From: Parapedobacter deserti
GTDB taxonomy: Bacteria > Bacteroidota > Bacteroidia > Sphingobacteriales > Sphingobacteriaceae
Reading direction: 5' to 3'
DNA: 61,872 bases
Assembly (NCBI RefSeq): GCF_042646065.1
Contig: NZ_JBHRTA010000029.1
Coordinates: 1-61,872 of the forward strand
The translations under genes were made by a program, and so were the position numbers. The notes under the pieces are model-generated. The model did not search any database. It saw only the letters and a list, made by a program, of their open reading frames with translations, and was not told where the DNA came from. Shown here piece by piece: positions 61,088 to 61,872 of the stretch (its first letter is position 1; each line of letters opens with the position of its first letter).

Positions 61088-61636
61088 ATGATTAAAAAAA
61101 AGGCAGCCGATCGGATACAGCTAACGAAGCGGCAACTTTTCTGGCATTTTTCTGTGGTACCATTGTTACTCGTCCCTCCCATCGTGATACTAATCGATTT
61201 CGTTAGCATGTACCTCGATGACACCTACAAAACGGTTCCAACAAAAGCGGAGCTGCTTTGGAGCGCCATGATATTTATCGGATTGGCGCTTATTTCGTTC
61301 TTCGCGCAGCGAGCAAGACTTCGCTTTAAAGTATTCGAGATCCAATACAATGATGGGCAATTTGAGAATGCCTTGAAAATGACATGCGAGAACCTAAAGT
61401 GGAGAATCCTTATAAAACGGAAATCGTATGTGAGAGCCGGGAGGTATTGGAATTGGTCTTTAAGTTGGGGGGAATTGATAACGATCAAACGGAAGAAAGG
61501 CAAAATATTGATCAACAGTATCTGTGATCCGGATGCCATCCCATCGGTTATTTCGTATGGCTGGAACAGGCACAATGTCAAAACGTTTATGAGTAATCTA
61601 AAAAAGCAAAGTGAGACCGTCTCAGACATTTTATGA
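61088..61636 (+). CDS. Hypothetical membrane protein
   Basis: The product is 182 residues with two membrane helices at about residues 20-42 (FSVVPLLLVPPIVILIDFV) and 55-75 (LLWSAMIFIGLALISFFA), then a basic soluble domain of about 100 residues (FEIQYNDGQFENALKMTCEN, LITIKRKKGKILINSICD). The stop overlaps the start of the following small ORF by four bases. The family is not recognised. Confidence 0.65.
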   Translation: MIKKKAADRIQLTKRQLFWHFSVVPLLLVPPIVILIDFVSMYLDDTYKTVPTKAELLWSAMIFIGLALISFFAQRARLRFKVFEIQYNDGQFENALKMTCENLKWRILIKRKSYVRAGRYWNWSLSWGELITIKRKKGKILINSICDPDAIPSVISYGWNRHNVKTFMSNLKKQSETVSDIL

Positions 61637-61797
61637 TGGGTTATAAACAGTTGCTTATTGTTGTCATCTTGATGTGGGCATCAAAACTTAGTGCCAGCCC
61701 ACAATCGCCTGACTACATTATTTACGGAAATGATACGGTAGCTACTTACAATCTAATCGTTGAGCAATGCGGTTTCCCCCAAATATTAGACAACTGA
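61633..61797 (+). pseudogene. Secreted-protein gene truncated by an IS element
   Basis: The ATG at 61633 opens a signal peptide (YKQLLIVVILMWASKLSAS) followed by SPDYIIYGNDTVATYNLIVE, which reads like the start of a longer exported protein. About 45 codons in, the sequence changes at about 61770 to the end of an IS3-type element, and the frame stops at 61797. It overlaps the upstream membrane protein gene by four bases (ATGA), so the two were an operon. Confidence 0.65.
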
Positions 61798-61872
61798 ATT
61801 AATTTCTAAATTAGCAGTTGTAAAATGAAGAAGGAACGCAGAAAGTTTAGCGCAGCATTCAAGGCAAAAGTT
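61770..61872 (+). mobile_element. Left end of an IS3-type insertion sequence with start of orfA (partial)
   Basis: A TTTCCCCCAAATATTAGAC stretch at about 61772 looks like a terminal repeat. ATG 61825 opens MKKERRKFSAAFKAKV, the usual start of an IS3-family OrfA, running off the window end. The downstream half is not visible, so completeness cannot be judged. The fragment at 20141-20275 comes from a related element. Confidence 0.75.

Noticed and set aside
1..61872. CRISPR array, tRNA or rRNA genes
   Set aside because: No regularly spaced repeats of CRISPR type and no tRNA/rRNA-like sequence blocks were noticed; the tandem dyads at 18370 and 18937 are only pairs.

Overview
The window looks like chromosomal DNA from a Bacteroidota member, most likely a Sphingobacteriaceae-type soil or plant organism (inference). 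The reasons are a SusC/SusD pair with an STN-type TonB receptor, a FecR anti-sigma factor and a FecI-like ECF sigma factor, promoters of the TTTG / TAnnTTTG type, and an array of secreted glycan-active enzymes. No rRNA, tRNA or CRISPR array was seen.

Layout. (1) 1-9.6 kb: small membrane proteins, an ORF6N-domain protein with striking palindromes, a two-part putative immunity-type protein, and a GC-rich minus-strand mutagenesis cassette (dinB + dnaE2), followed by a DoxX-like membrane protein. (2) 9.6-19.5 kb: an accessory region with a four-gene overlapping operon (DoxX-like, DUF2071, methyltransferase, membrane protein), a RelE/ParE-type toxin-antitoxin pair, a second copy of the ORF6N gene, an AraC regulator with a DUF1772 protein, and many broken genes (CdiI-like, UvrD-type helicase C-terminus, TolC-type C-terminus, a restriction/ABC-3C-like N-terminus). 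A repeated intergenic element lies here in two good and two poor copies; it carries hairpins and a possible 22-23 codon ORF. (3) 19.5-53.4 kb: a large polysaccharide utilisation locus (PUL). An ECF sigma gene faces a minus-strand run of FecR, SusC, SusD, a DUF5017 lipoprotein, a GH29 fucosidase, two paralogous esterases, an SGNH hydrolase and a LacI regulator, preceded by a GH127-like enzyme. Beyond lie a large toroid-like protein, a sulfatase, a GH2 enzyme, a GH3 gene with an internal deletion, a GH71-like enzyme, a beta-helix protein, an (alpha/alpha)6-type enzyme and an unclassified secreted protein. (4) 53.8-61.9 kb: a broken S8 peptidase, a GC-rich SSS transporter + FAD oxidoreductase pair with a GH2 remnant and a divergent GntR regulator, a broken DUF2071 gene, and the left end of an IS3-type element that cuts off a secreted-protein gene.

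How it works together. The enzyme set (arabinofuranosidase-like, fucosidase, beta-galactosidase-like, acetyl-esterase-like, sulfatase) suggests uptake and breakdown of a decorated, possibly sulfated, fucose- and arabinose-containing glycan. The substrate is inferred. SusC/D would import oligosaccharides, FecR and the ECF sigma factor would sense transport, and the LacI regulator would add a cytoplasmic signal. The strongest candidates for undescribed biology are the 31-35 nt palindromes placed both upstream of and inside each ORF6N gene, the repeated hairpin/small-ORF element, and two PUL proteins that I cannot place in a known enzyme family.
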